From Paralichthys olivaceus (lineage: Eukaryota > Chordata > Actinopteri > Pleuronectiformes > Paralichthyidae): DNA of 64,000 nucleotides. Position numbers and translations under genes: made by a program. The stretch lies in the NCBI RefSeq assembly GCF_024713975.1, contig NC_091099.1:6884501-6948500 (forward strand). The letters are read 5' to 3'. The notes below the pieces were generated by a model. The model was not told where the DNA came from. It saw only the letters and a program-made list of their open reading frames with translations, and did no database searches. Positions 30,601-42,072 of this stretch are shown in pieces; positions within the stretch are counted from its first letter, which is position 1; every line of letters begins with the position of its first letter.

Positions 30601-33600
30601 ATAGATGAACAGCAGGACCTGGCCTGCTCTCTGTGTGTATTGCATATGTGGAATCCACCCTCAAACATCTTTAATACACACGGCAGGGGGGCTGGCAGGC
30701 CTCTCTGCCTTTCATGTCAAAAGATAAAGCGGTGATACATTTCTCTTCTGCTCTTTTGATCAGCTCTGCCCAAGAAGAGATGGCTCATGAATTGCTCTCT
30801 CTGCTTATGAGTTGCTGCTGCCTCTGATGGCGAACAACTGGTTTTCATTGACTCCCCTGACATTCTCAATGGGCACAAAGTGCAATTTAAACTGTAACTC
30901 ACAAGCCTGAAAAAGCAATTAAATCATTGTTGGTCTGAAGCCTCCCGAGACTGGTGTTCTTTATTGTTTGTGCTTCTAATTGCCTCCCGTGTTCATCATT
31001 CTCTCTCAGAAAGAGCAAAAAGGCGGAAGATGCGAGAGGACAGGGCCTGGTTGCTGTCTGAAGGAAAGGACCTGCCACCTGAACTCCTGAATCTGGAGCC
31101 TTCTTCACCTGTCCTGAGAACACGCAAAAATAAAGAATTGTAAGAGGCCTTGTACATCTGACATTAGATTTCATTTTCTACTGGAATTACTCAATAATTC
31201 TTATTTGTAACATGTCCTGTGTTTGACATTACAGCTATGAAATTGATGACGACTACACTGACCTGTACAAAGGTATGCTTACAGAATCTTAACTAGAGAC
31301 TATTTCTTAGTCTCAATCCACAGTAATGTCTGAACTGATCTAATCTCTCGTCTTCAGTGCTTGATGTGCTGAAGTCCCATAAAGATGCTTGGCCTTTCTT
31401 GGAGCCTGTGGACGACTCTTACGCGCCCAATTACCATGAGATCATACAGGTAGAAGTTACAGTCATTGTTTTCACTTATTGTGTGTCATTGAGTTCATGT
31501 TTGGTTTACTAAGATATTAACACTGCACTGCATGTAGTTTTAAATGTTGTTCTCTTATTGTTATCCCCTCAGACTCCCATGGACCTGTCCACTATTGAGA
31601 AAAAGCTCAATGATGGCGAGTACATTGCTAAGGACGAGTTTGTTGCCGACGTGAAGCTCATGTTTGAAAACTGCATCGAGTACAACGGAGAAGACAGTGG
31701 TAAATGAACACAAATCAGCTCCACTCCAAATATCCAGTTCTTTATATTAACAGGTTGTCTCAACTGAGACTAATGTATAAAAATCATTCCCAGTAGATGT
31801 ATGTTGTGAGGAAGAAGTGCATATATGTGTTTATGGGGGTGAGAAACAGGGGTGAGAGTGGGAGAAAGAGCAAAAGAAAGGGGGCCGGACCTAGTGGTGG
31901 TTTGGGGCCGGGGCCAGGGCAGCCTTGACAGTGATTAATGGGGAGTGATTGAGCTGTGCTCCAGTGCTCAGGGGGATCTGAGCCTTGCTGTGCCAGAGAA
32001 ACATTCCAGGCCCTAAGCCCCCTGTCTGGAGCCATCCATCCAACTGAATGCTCTCCCCAGGGACAGGGGGTAGAGGAGTTTGCAGGGGGGCCTAGATTGA
32101 GCAGCAGGAGGAGGAGGAAGGGGTTTGATTGAGAAGGGGTCAACCGACGCCCTCTGACCTGGTCAGTCAGCCAGTGTGAGCTGAGAACAGAGGAGCAAGT
32201 GTGTGTCTATGGGTATATACATGGCATGCATATTATTGTGCAGCGCTTGAGTATAAGGGTTAAGAGTGACCAAAAGATGGAGTGATGTTGTGTATGTTTG
32301 AAAAAGAGGAAGTGAATGAAAACCTATTATTATTTGAGTTTACATGATTGACTGTGTTTATGTGGGGGTAGAAGATGTGGTTGTGTGAAAGAACCTTTGT
32401 TTGCGTTATCATGAGCCTACCTGACTTTGATCCCTGTCTGATTACAGAGTACACTATCATGGCAGAGTCCCTTGAACGGTGTTTCAGTCGGGCCATTTTA
32501 AAACATTTTCCATCAGAGGACGGCGACACAGATGAAGAATTCCACATCAGTAGAGAAGACAAGGAGCGCAAAGACAAAAAGCGCAACCGTTGCAGTAAAA
32601 GTTTGGGGCCTGAGAGTCTGATCAAGGCCACTGAGCACGTCCAGCGTAAGCGTAACTCACAAGGGGGAAAAGGCACCACACCTTCAGAGGAAGAGCACAA
32701 CAAGCTGATGCGACCACCACCTCCTCCTCACTGGGCCAATGGCCGCCCTCACCCCCACAGCCTGCCTCCAAGCCAGCAACGCATCCATGAAGGAGACATG
32801 AGAGGCATGTACCACCCAGGGCAACAGGTATTGACAACACAACTTTGTTTTTTAAAGTTTTAATTAATATCTCACTTGTTCTCACCATATTTTAAGCACC
32901 TTGATCTTATTTCTGTCTGAAATCTACAAGTAAAGACTTAAGAATTCTCTCCATCTTACCAGCTCCGTCATCCACATGGGCCCCCTGGTCACCATGGTCC
33001 ACCTATGTATGCCCAGAGAATGGCTATGGATCCCCACTTCAGTTACTCAGCTCATCTTTCCAGGCACGGAGACCCTAACTTGAACCGCTTTCCTAGTGAC
33101 TTTAACATGCAGGTATTGATTACTCTTACTGGTAGTCTTAGTTTTGTAATACTGCATGTAATGCATGTATGTTTGAATATATGTAGCTATAAGTGTTTTT
33201 ATGCAGTTAATGCATGTTTCTTTATGTGGATATCATATATTTTTCTAATAACCAGGATCAATAATGCAGAATTAATAGCATTGTTTGTGTTATAGTTTTC
33301 ACTGAACCTATAATGTGTACAGACTGATGTATAGATATTCTGATCAAAAAGCCCTTACTATAATTTTCTTTTTCTTAGCATCGCATGATAGGAGAACATC
33401 ACATGGGTCCGAGGTATCCAATGGGCCCGGATCCTAAACAGCAGCCACCTCCCCACCAGCAACAGCACCGTTACATGGGCCCAGCTCATGGCCCATCTCT
33501 GGGCCCACGTCCCGTGGCCCTACAGCCTGGACCGCCTCCTGAAGCCAGCATGTACCCATCCCACCACCATCCAGAGAGCCACACCATGCACCCCATGGGC

Positions 33601-36600
33601 AACAGATTCTCAGGACCAGGTGGACCAACTCAGCACAACTACCCAGGCTTGAGGCCACCTGGGATGGGTCTATCACACATGTGGCCTGGTATGAATCACC
33701 AGGAGAGACCCAATGGGATGCGCATACAAGACCCCAACATGTTGAACCAGCGCAACTTCGGTTATGGTGGAGTCCCACCTCCAGTAGGGCATAAACCATG
33801 GCCAGAAGCTGCAGGATACCCCCACCCTCCTCCCAATGCCCAGTATCAAATGTCTGCAGGGGTCAGCTCCTATGGGCCCATGTCACCCCGTCCCCCTGTC
33901 GCCCACCCAGACTCCTCTGGCAGGACACGCTTGGCTTCCATGCTGGAAAGCCCAGAGATGCTGGCCCTGCAGCAGCTGTCAGCCTCCTCTGGACCCCCTG
34001 CTGGAACCCCTCATCAGCACATGGGCAACTTTCAACAGCCTGGGCCCCCATCAGGAATTGGCAGCATCCCAGCTCACCCCACTCAGCAGCCTCCCCCTGC
34101 CCCTGAGGTTCAGCTGCTGCATCCTGCTAAAGACAATGGGCCAGACAACCAGCTCCCTCAACAGACAGATACGCAGCCCAAAGGTAGACCTGACCTCTCT
34201 TATTATTTCGCTTTTTACATTCTGCATGAAGGAACCCTCTAACACTCTAACCTTTTTCAGCACAAATGTTCCTTCTAGTCGTAGTTTCTCAATTTGTTAA
34301 TCATCACAGAAACATGTCCTGGCCATCCCTTCCCTTAAAATGTTTTTTGTAATTTGATTTTACTAAGTAAGTGGCATAATTAATATTCATTAATGTAGTG
34401 AAACCTCTTGCTGGTTGTTAGTTAAGCATCTCTAGCAATCTTACATCTTCTCAGTAAAGGAATGGAATGGCAACAAATTTCAATTTCCTATTTTTTTCCC
34501 TTTTGGATTTGGATAGGTAACATCAAATGACAGACCTCTGTTGTTTCCTTTTTTTAATATCTGTGTTCTTTGACACATATTTCTTGTGATTATAGTTTAT
34601 CAATCAAAAATGTTAACCTCCCCTTGCTATTCTTTTGTGCTAACTCATTTTTCATCCTTCTGTATGTGAACAGGCACAATGTCAGAGAACAAAATGGCTG
34701 TCAGCCACATTTCTAAAGAATCTTCATCACACAAAAACACTTTTTCAATTAATCAAGAGCGCCCGTCCAATCCTAGTCCTTCAGGACACCACAGTGAGGC
34801 AGCAGAGGGAATGCAGATCCCCCATTTCCCTAAATTGGGCAGATTACAAGATAATCCATCTGGAACAGGGCTCCCGCCAACATCAACAGAGAGTCACAAG
34901 CAAAAGGTAGATGGCCACAGACAGTCTACCACCAACTGTCCTCCTCAACCCCCTACTGTCTCCCCCCATCTCAACTCAAGTAACATCAGCTCCATGGATC
35001 CCACTTCACCCAACACCTCTCAGCAAACACAGAATAGTCCACAGCAATACAAACCAAGCCCTGCACGTCTTCCCCAGAATGCACCACCACTGCAAGTATC
35101 AGCATCTCAGAATTCCACTCAGCAAATATCACGCATGCCAAATGCACACCAGCAAAGTGAGCATCAGCAGAACGTCCAAAAACAGCAGCAGCTGCCTCAT
35201 GCCACCCAGAGTACCCCTCCTCAATGCCCCCCTTCCACTTCGCCCCAGCTGATGACCCAGAATTCACAGCAACACAATTCCCTGCTATCCCCACAACCAG
35301 TCCACCAAAAGATCTCTCCCCAACGTCCCACACAGAACAGCCCCATGCATGGGAGGCCACAGAGTGCTACACAAGGAGCCCAGCCTGGACCCCCTCAGCC
35401 AGCTCCTCTCACATCTTTACCGCCCAGTCATCCTAGCCCACTGTTACCCTCCCAGCCAAGCCCAGCAGACCATGGTAATCAAAGACCCAGTGAGCCGACA
35501 AGTAGAGCAGACACAGAAAGTAGTTCTGTTACTCCACAGAACAATGTGATGAAATCCGTGCCTCCAAATGTTATTTATAAACACCAGGATTTCAGCCCCA
35601 GTCACCATCAAGCGCAGCTGTTGAGTAGTAACACAGGTATGCAGGCTCAGAGAGGGCTCTCACCTGGTCACAATCCAGCCATGCCTCCTCACTCCCAAGT
35701 TAATGGAGCCATGGGTCCATACAGCATGGGGAACCCTCCACATCCACACTACAGCCAGACAAACATGACCAGGTCCATGCCTCCATCTGCTCACCACCCT
35801 TACCACAACCAGACCATCAACCCCCTCCACAATCCCGCTCAACACCCCACTTACCACCAGCAGGGAGGAGCTGCCTACTCCTACCACATGCCAGGCCAAC
35901 AGCAGCCTCAGGCCCACCCCATAATGTACCCACCTCATCAGCACCAGCAGCAACACTACTACCCCCAGCACCATCCGCAAGCTCAGACTCATAACCAAGC
36001 CAACAGTAGAGGGGGCTATCCTCAAGAGGAGTGGCATCGGTCTCCTTATCAGCCTCACCCGCCTCACCAGCCAATGGCTCCTAACGCCTACCTACCTGTA
36101 GCCAGTGCCAGAAGCAACGCTCAGTCAAAGACGGAGAGCAGTGTATCGCCGCAGGGCTCTGAAGCCTCAAATGGTTCAAGTTTAGTTTCCCCTGGCCCTG
36201 TGCCTGAAGCAGGGCCTCACCCCAGAGGCCCAGAGGAGGGAAAGTGTGAAAGAAGGTCGCAGGCCAGTGGTGGCAGCAGCAGCGGCAGTCCAGCTCGTAC
36301 AGAGAGCTCAGAGCGACCTGACAGCCCGAAAGAAATCCTGGATCTTGACAGCCATAATGCTGCTGCTCGCAACCGTAGCACCCAGCCAACTGCACACATG
36401 GCGCCTGGCTTCATGTACAACCCTCGCACCATGCACCCTGGGATGCAGCATGGTAGCGTTCCTCCACCACATCTCATGGCTCAGGCCCGAGGAGTTGGAA
36501 ATGGAAGCCCTTACCCTCGCCAGTCGTACACAGATCCAGGGCGCTATGCTGGCCAAAGACCTCACCCACACCTGATGGAGGCTCTGCAGCGCCCCCAGCA

Positions 36601-37374
36601 GCTTCCGTACTCACCGGGTCAGACACGCATGGCCATGTACCAACATCCCCGGCCTGCAGGGCACTTTCAGGGCATGATGATTCAGCAGAGAATCCTGTCA
36701 CCAGAACACTTCCTACACCCAGGGTAAAAAAATGTTCTCCTGTGGCTCTCTTAGCCTTATGTTATTATATCTCTTTGAGCATCTATATCTGTATCTATAT
36801 CTATATCTTTTCTGCTTTTGTCCATTCTTAGAAATGTATATTTATCTTTTGATAAAATTCACAATATTTGTAACAATGATTGTAAAACTAAATCCACTGT
36901 TATGTCACATAATAAGCCGGTTTTGGATGTAAAAATTCCAGAAGATGGACGTCCTGTTGTAATCTTTGTTGCTGCAGATATTCATGCTTTTATATTCTGA
37001 ATCTGATTCAGGCTCAGTCACGAAGAAATGGATTTTAGAAGTTGCTACTGCAGTTCTACTGCATACTAATAAAGGGATAAAGTGGTGCTGTATGCAATGC
37101 CCCTTGACCGGCCTCCAGCTGTTTGACCAATCAGAAGAAAGTGGACTGAGGTCTAAGCTAATATTACTTATTTCAGTGGCTGCAGCACACAACAACTTTT
37201 AAACTGTGAATTATGCAAAGTTAGATCCTCTTTGGAGAATACAAGTATAGAGCTGGAAGTGAAAAAACTTCGTTTCGTTCCATTTTAATGACAGTGGTAA
37301 CAACATTTTTTTTCCTCTGTGTTTACAGACAACAAATGATGGCTGCTCCAGGTGGCCCAAACAAGGGAGTGTGA
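3628..37374 (+). CDS. cecr2: CECR2 chromatin-remodelling factor (DDT plus bromodomain), 18 coding exons
   Basis: Coding exons: 3628-3747, 21421-21515, 24285-24468, 25090-25217, 25410-25493, 26023-26090, 26204-26364, 29555-29644, 29937-30087, 31010-31139, 31235-31272, 31358-31449, 31573-31699, 32448-32827, 32963-33112, 33379-34183, 34674-36723, 37329-37374. All junctions are GT-AG and phases match, giving 4899 nt and 1632 residues (human about 1484). The N-terminus (residues about 11-90) matches the CECR2 DDT region, including [18 protein letters not shown] and [15 protein letters not shown]. An AT-hook-like [11 protein letters not shown] lies at 187-197. A charged coiled-coil stretch is encoded in exons 8-10. 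The bromodomain spans about 410-510, with the WPF shelf at 428-430 and the acetyl-lysine-contacting Asn at about 485 in YNGE. The rest is Pro/Gln/His-rich and disordered, ending with a conserved [14 protein letters not shown]-type motif. CECR2 is known to partner ISWI ATPases in nuclear remodelling complexes. The start is the first in-frame ATG, and the conserved domain begins just after it. Confidence 0.96.
9174..9647 (+). repeat. Diverged terminal-inverted-repeat element, copy 1
   Basis: The left end reads GCTGCTTTCAGACACGCAC near 9176 and the right end TGTCTGAAAACAG near 9633, forming inverted termini of about 13 bases. The left end is shared with the copy at 16677. This copy is short and degenerate, has no transposase ORF, and is best seen as a non-autonomous DNA transposon (MITE). 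Confidence 0.45.
12290..12700 (-). repeat. Terminal-inverted-repeat element, copy 2 (reverse orientation)
   Basis: The reverse complement matches the copy at 16677-17060. Shared blocks cover a GATTCACYGC core, GCTTCGAACAC and GATGAAAAACYRGTGTCA. It also shares ACGGGTAAAATC-type and GGATTTCTACGGAC segments with the copy at 19905-20495. There is no coding capacity. Confidence 0.5.
13028..13363. repeat. 336-bp MITE with TTAA-flanked inverted termini, copy 1
   Basis: It begins TTAAAGGTCCAGTGTGTAAG and ends with the inverted counterpart (reverse complement TTAAAGTTACAGTCTGTAGA), so the termini pair over about 24 bases. The internal sequence matches the copy at 44216-44602 closely. TTAA at both ends is compatible with a piggyBac-type target site, but family membership is an inference. 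There is no transposase ORF. Confidence 0.75.
14952..15210 (+). repeat. tRNA-derived SINE, + orientation
   Basis: The head resembles a tRNA gene: an A-box-like GGCTGAGGGGTAGAGC at about 14972 and a B-box-like GGTAGTTCGATCCC at about 15005. It is followed by the GTCCTTGGGCAAGAAACTGAACCCC body and the GTGCTTTGAGTGGTCATCAAGACTAG tail region seen in widespread fish SINEs. The folded body is not a functional tRNA. A related head and body lie at 62459. Confidence 0.75.
16677..17060 (+). repeat. Terminal-inverted-repeat element, copy 3
   Basis: It starts AGCTGCTTTCAGACATGCAC and carries the GTCCGGAGA, GGATTCACTGCGAG, GCTTCGAACACGAG and GGATGAAAAACTGGTGTCAG blocks shared, inverted, with the copies at 12290 and 19905. 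The 3' end is indistinct. No coding capacity is credible. Confidence 0.55.
18438..18612 (+). repeat. SINE-like element, + orientation
   Basis: The head GGCACTCGGTAAGTCACCTGG and the tail TCAATAAAGGAAAAATAGCC resemble a fish SINE family that I recognise by its polyadenylation-like tail. It is degenerate and lies in cecr2 intron 1. Confidence 0.5.
18650..19060 (+). repeat. Terminal-inverted-repeat element, copy 4
   Basis: It shares AAGCGAGTGGGGGGTTGATG and ACACAGAAGACACAGACAAAG-type blocks with the copy at 16677. A local hairpin with a 9-base stem (CCCCCCACT / AGTGGGGGG, about 18848-18872) is present. The termini are not clear, so the limits are approximate. Confidence 0.45.
19905..20495 (-). 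repeat. Terminal-inverted-repeat element, copy 5 (reverse orientation)
   Basis: The right end TGTCTGAAAGCAGCT (about 20475) is the inverse of AGCTGCTTTCAGACA, which opens the copy at 16677. The left end is more degraded (CCTTTTTCAGAGGTGACC). The inner ACCGGTGTCTTC and GGATTTCTACGGACATTATA blocks match the copy at 12290. Length is about 590 bp, with no transposase. Confidence 0.55.
21066..21290. repeat. Possible degraded DNA-transposon fragment
   Basis: CAGATCAGCCACAGCATTATAACC at the left resembles the terminus of a common fish DNA repeat. An inverse-like GTGGCCATAATGGTCTTAATG lies at about 21261-21283. The match is partial and recalled from memory. Confidence 0.3.
23007..23215 (+). repeat. 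cecr2: Degenerate interspersed repeat in cecr2 intron 2
   Basis: Phrases such as TTCAGTTTTATTTATATAGC, TTATTTACAGAGACTCCACA and GACAAGAAGAAACCTTGAGC follow the order of a widespread fish interspersed repeat. It cannot be classified further from this copy. Confidence 0.5.
23490..23960. repeat. LINE-type tail followed by AT-rich microsatellite tract
   Basis: TAGATAGATAGATTACTTTA followed by TTGATCCCCGAAGGGAAATT is a familiar terminus of fish non-LTR elements. It is followed by (AATAA)n-like, (TA)n and (TAA)n tracts to about 23960. Long reading frames here encode only Tyr/Ile low-complexity peptides and are not genes. Confidence 0.7.
24595..24715 (+). repeat. Fragment of a dispersed fish repeat (GGTATGGGTCAGGGAAG family)
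   Basis: AAGTTGGTGGAGGGATGTGG followed by TATGGGTCAGGGAAGTACCC matches the core of an interspersed repeat also present, in other parts, at 44640, 56400 and 59590. Confidence 0.5.
25481..25520 (+). repeat. cecr2: 20-bp perfect tandem duplication across the cecr2 exon 5 donor
   Basis: The 20 bases at 25481-25500 (ACTCTAATCTAAGGTGAGAA) are repeated exactly at 25501-25520. The unit contains the last 13 exon bases and the GTGAG donor, so two identical donors lie 20 nt apart. The upstream one (exon end 25493) preserves the reading frame into exon 6. The downstream one would add 20 nt and introduce an immediate TGA. Confidence 0.9.
26365..29554 (+). other. cecr2: cecr2 intron 7 (3.2 kb), no further cecr2 exon seen
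   Basis: The intron joins EHK to [10 protein letters not shown] in phase 0. Apart from the antisense exon-like segment at 27982-28141, nothing recognisable is present. Human CECR2 has a different linker at this point, so a species-specific exon here cannot be excluded. Confidence 0.6.
27982..28141 (-). other. Unassigned exon-like ORF, antisense in cecr2 intron 7
   Basis: On the minus strand a 160-nt open segment is framed by a good polypyrimidine tract plus acceptor (TTTTCTTCCTCTGAAG|C) and a strong donor (CTCAAG|GTGAGC). It encodes 53 codons, beginning one base in with [15 protein letters not shown] and continuing through an amphipathic [16 protein letters not shown] stretch. The other two frames are closed. 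I do not recognise the family and see no partner exon nearby. It may be an exon of a nested antisense gene, a retained fragment, or chance. Confidence 0.3.
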
Positions 37375-40320
37375 CATGTTCCATGTGATCAGAGTGAGTG
37401 GAACTAATAGGTTACTGTTCCTAAAATCATGATAAGGCTGCCAAAAGGCTGTTAACACATATGCTCTATTTTTGTTCTAAATTCTATTTGTTTAAGTCAT
37501 TCTTCTTCTTTCAGACATGACAGTATCAAAGAACATCTGGACAAGGAAGGAAGAAAAGGAAGAAGATAAATGCTGACTGGGCAGACAGAGACTATAGATG
37601 AGAGGCATTGCTTCACACACATCTTTTAGTGATTCTCTCACACTGAACAGATTTCTCTGCTCTGCACACCATTGGACTTGAATATCTGACCAAGCAGCTG
37701 GTTTGACTAAGATGATAAAATATGTGAAATGTTATTTAGCCCTGGAGAACAGTTCCCCTGCTCCTCTCCACACAGAGCTCTCTCACAGTGGTCAAGAACT
37801 GAACAGCTCTGTGGAACTGTTAGAGATTCACTCAAGGACTGTCCTGTTTCCATCGCGAGCCTTTGAACTCAAATCCTCCAGAAGAAGGGCAACTTTTTTA
37901 ACCACTAGTCCAACCTGCCAAAATCAGGAGACGCTGCCTTCAAGAAGCCCTTTCCTCTTTGAGGAGTTGGAATATGGATGTATCAAAGGCCACTGAACCC
38001 AGCCTGCCCGTCCTGTTCACTGAATGAACCCATCATCCTAAGGAAAGGGATTTTTTTTACTACTATTTTCTCTTCCAACTGTATCTTAAAACTCAGGTGT
38101 AGAAAAAGGAGGTACTATGAGACTGTCACCCCGACTTGGTCGACTCACAGGCCCCTTGCTAACTGCCTTGTTCCCTTTTGTGAATGTATGAGTGAATGTG
38201 AAAGTTACGGCACAGTAGCTGCATGTGAAAGAGCACGAACACTGATCATCTGTCTGAAGCATAAAAACTGTCCTGAAAGGGCCCAGTCAGTCACTGTCCA
38301 TCTCCACCCCCAACTCTTAACAGTGTTTCTCTGCTCATGGAGTTAACGCAGAATATGCATCTTTCAGAGCTGCCTTCACTGATGAGAATGTCTTTGACTT
38401 AGAAGAGAGGGAGCGACAGAGATGGTGATATTTCTGTCTGACCACACCTGTTTCTGTTATGCACTACATGGTTTCTGTTGGTCTAGAGTTCCTGAAAATG
38501 AGAGGCCTTGGGTAGTTGTATTTTTAGTCAATGCCTGGTAATGTGTATATGTGTGAAAATATATATATATTAATTCACCTTTACTGTAGAGACAAACCTC
38601 ATATTACAGATAAGGTAAATCTATCCCATCAGCTGGTGTATGCACATACACGCAACCAACACAGACCCATCAAATCCCACTGTTTTGAGTTTTTATTGCA
38701 TTCCACTTATAAACATGTGTAGCTTGAGTTTGTTCACAGCCCTTCGCTTTGCATGGTTCCTTTTCTCGATTTAACATATCCTCAGGGTGTACAGTTTCTA
38801 TATACGGGTATTTTTCTGAATTACTATTTGTAAGTGGAGCAGCAAAATGAAAATGAGGCTGGGATCGTGGCAAACTAGTCCACCTCACGTGAAGAACTTG
38901 ATTTTTTAAAGGGTTTGTCTTCATTGTCCTGAACAATATTTGGCAATTCAAACTGCCAGTCTGTTTTTGTTTTTATCGAAGTTTATTGAAAGAGAAATTG
39001 ATCTTATTTGTTTTTCTACATTCCTGTAAATTTGATTTATCAACACAATTCATTTTGGCCTTTGTCAAAATATGTTGTTTCTAATAACTGGTTTATTTTT
39101 TTTCCCCTACACCCTATTGTATCAATGTGGCACCTGTGTGACCCCTACTTGTGCAGTTAAGCGATGGCAGCAAATGAATCTACCTCATCCAGCCCGTCAG
39201 TGGCATTTACAGTTCCCTTTACTTCCTTTCATGCTCTGCCAGACTCCTGTGTGTCAATGTTTTCTGACCAACTTGAGCTTCACTCTGGTAGTTTTTAGAC
39301 TTGGAGAACTGATGAGGAAATGGCCTTACAATACTTCATTCCATCTTGAGAAGAAAACTACAATGGCTGTGCACAAATCTGGCATCAACGAGACGCTGTT
39401 GTGATCTTTCAGCTATCGGTTTGTCACAGAGTGCAGGTGCCAGTGTAGACTGTCTACTGGGGACCTGTTACTCCCAGTTGTTCTAATGTCATCGTTGGAG
39501 TATGATGGACAATATTACATCGTAATATTTGAAGTGGGACATTGTTGTACAGATTGCATGCCTTCTTGCCTACATGTTGAAACTAGACAAATAGGCTGTT
39601 TTCCAATCTAGGGTCTGTGATAGACTTTGGTTGGCAGATGTATAATGGCTGTAGAAATATGTACATAAGGCATTGTTTGAGGAAAAATGACAGAACATGA
39701 AAATGCTAGAAGCTGTGAGACAATTTTATAAATGTGTCACACAAGACTTGTCATAGATGACTTGCTATTTTGTTGAAATAGGGAATTGTCTCAACATTTA
39801 GTGAACCGGATGGGGCCTCTGTGGAGGTAGTGTGTTCACTCGTGCTGTTGTTTTTAAAGATCTGTGAGGTTGTGATACTGTCTTATGGCGTACAGATGTG
39901 GCGTGTGTGTGCGTGCGTGTGTGTGTGTGTGTTTTACTGGTGTGTAGAATCGACACCAGACGACTGGAAGTGTGTGTTCAACTCTTCATTTATTACCCTG
40001 CTGTCATCCCTCTGCACTAGTGAAAACCATTTAGACGTGATTAAATGTGAATCATATTTATTTGCTCTTTTAAGAATTTTTGTACATTTTTGGACTTGTT
40101 TTAATATAAATGTGGTGTCTGTTCCTTTTTTTTTTCTTGATGTTATTTTTTAAGCAGTTGTCTTTTACCTCAGTAGCATGGTGGTATTGGAAAAAAAAGA
40201 CCTTTGCATTTTTAATTGACGTTTACAAGTTCTTATCTGACTGACATAGATTATTTTGGAAATGGAACTGGGTATTTTCTATACTGTACATTTCTTAGAA
40301 ATAAATAACTTTTCTTGAAC
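37375..40320 (+). other. cecr2: cecr2 3' UTR, about 3 kb, with a probable UTR intron
   Basis: After the TGA at 37372-37374 there is no further credible coding sequence up to a canonical AATAAA at 40300. A consensus donor (AGA|GTGAGT, intron from 37394) and acceptor (CTTCTTTCAG| at 37514) would remove 121 nt just after the stop. A (GT)n tract lies at about 39902-39932. Confidence 0.65.
40300..40305 (+). terminator. cecr2: Polyadenylation signal AATAAA, probable cecr2 3' end
   Basis: This is a canonical hexamer, overlapping a second copy, preceded by AU-rich 3' UTR sequence and followed by TTTT-rich DNA. Earlier cryptic hexamers are not excluded. Confidence 0.6.
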
Positions 40321-41800
40321 ATGATTTTGTTTTATCATTGAAATCATAATTTTAAGGAGGGAAAAATACACATTTTACATGGTTTTACTTTTTCAACCTT
40401 CATATGACCTGAAACTTGCCACAGTCCTTTAATTATTACTGCTGTGAATAAATGGACATACAAAGAAGCCGTGCCTGTGCATAGTAATGGGACATGTATC
40501 AGTAATTTGTTAAAAGAAACTGAAAGGCCAAAAGTAATGAAATGCAAACAGCCAAACCAGAGGGCCTGCGCAAGACAATGCATTAATCTATCAGAGCGCC
40601 TCACACCATCGCCTCTCATTAGAGCTCGACCTCTTGACAAACACCCTCCACAGATCATATGCTGCCTCCTCTGACCCCTCACGTCTGCAGCAGTCAGTGA
40701 TGTGATGTGACGTCAGTGATGGAGGAAGCCCTGCAGCTCCTCAGGCCTCCTTCCAGGCACTCCCTGTGAGCCAACAAGTAATATATTCTTTTGTCCGCGC
40801 CTAATGAGGATGCAGTCGGCAGTTGAGGCGTGTAATTAAGGCACTTTAATTGAACCTAATTAAGCAAGTTGTAGAATTAAATTGTAAAAGAAGAAAACAG
40901 GACAGTATATAACACTAAACAAACAGCTTGAATTAAGAAAAAATTTTACTCCTTACCTGTAAGATTAAGATCTTTATGTAAAAGATGATAAAAATCAGTG
41001 TAGAAATGTAGTGGATTTTAAAAATAAATATGTAAATTGTTATTTAATAATGGTATTAGAATGATTTGACCGAAGCAAAATTAAACCTTAAAGCAACTTT
41101 TGAGTTTCTATGTAAAGGGAACAAATGTCTGGAGGTGTCATTGCAACTTTGACAAAGGTTGTGATTATTTTATGACAGAAGAAATGATAAACACACTTCT
41201 CATTCATTAACCACTCTAAAATGTTTAAAATATTTGTTGATATTCATGTGTTCATCTACATTTTAAAAGTGTCTGTGAAGTTCGTAATTGCAGGTTGTGT
41301 CTTCATGTCACTGTGACCGGGTGAGGGTAGTATCTAACACTAATAATAATGATAATAATAATGATAATATAGCAATAATGATAGACTGACTCCAACCTGC
41401 ATGACTCTTTAAAAGATGAGTATGGATGATGGATGGATGAGCGGATAATAACAATAACAATATTACATAGAAAATAAAAGAAAATGTTAATAAAACAACA
41501 GACCAGTAAATAATGAAAGCACCTTGTTCTCCTTGTTGAGGTTTACACACTCAAGGAATTTGCAGTGGTGAATTTTTGCATGTATAAATATTAAAAATAG
41601 TAAACAAAATCAAATTTAAAACTACTAGAAGTACCAGGGGAGGAAGTATATTACCATGATAAACATTATGCATTTTTTTCGGTTCATATAATCAAAGATT
41701 AGAAGTAAAATAAATAAAAAAAGAAACCAATCATCTCTGTGTTACGCACTTTACTGCGTCCACAATCCACCAATCAGCTGGCCCGAGGGGGCTCCGGTTC
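40306..41800. other. cecr2-ada2 intergenic region
   Basis: No gene is visible. The stretch 40830-40880 holds several TAATTA/AATTAA cores. An (ATAATG)n-like tract lies at about 41340-41385, and a possible LINE tail (CTCAAGGAATTTGCAGTGG) at about 41552. Confidence 0.5.
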
Positions 41801-42072
41801 GACCAATCACAGAGCAGGAGGCGGGACTTAGATGCAAAACAGCGGAAGCAGAGAAATCACGGGGACGCGAAGAAACAAACGAGTAAACACGATCTGAGTT
41901 CTCTGCTGTCTGTCCGCGGCTGGCTGCGGGGTTTCCGTCACTTTCACGCAATAAAGTTACGTTTCCGACCAAAACACGTGTTTCCCGGCGGACTCCGTCG
42001 TGTTAGCGTCGATTCTTCTTATTGTGCTTTTAAAATACAGAGTTTCACATTCACCTGCAGCGGAAACCAGAG
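41800..42072 (+). promoter_or_regulatory. ada2: Probable ada2 promoter and non-coding first exon
   Basis: A CpG-richer segment precedes a good donor (ACCAGAG|GTAATT, exon end 42072). The matching acceptor TTACATTCAG| at 42484 lies ten bases before the ada2 ATG, which implies a 412-nt intron in the 5' UTR. The transcription start is not determined. Confidence 0.5.

Noticed and set aside
33434-36701. Several long antisense and alternate-frame ORFs over cecr2 exons 16-17
   Set aside because: They arise from biased Pro/Gln/His codon composition. Only the + frame is continuous with the conserved protein.
34679-36727. Long ORF with its own ATG that could be taken for a separate gene
   Set aside because: It is cecr2 exon 17 (34674-36723). 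The acceptor just before it and the phase with exon 16 show it is internal.
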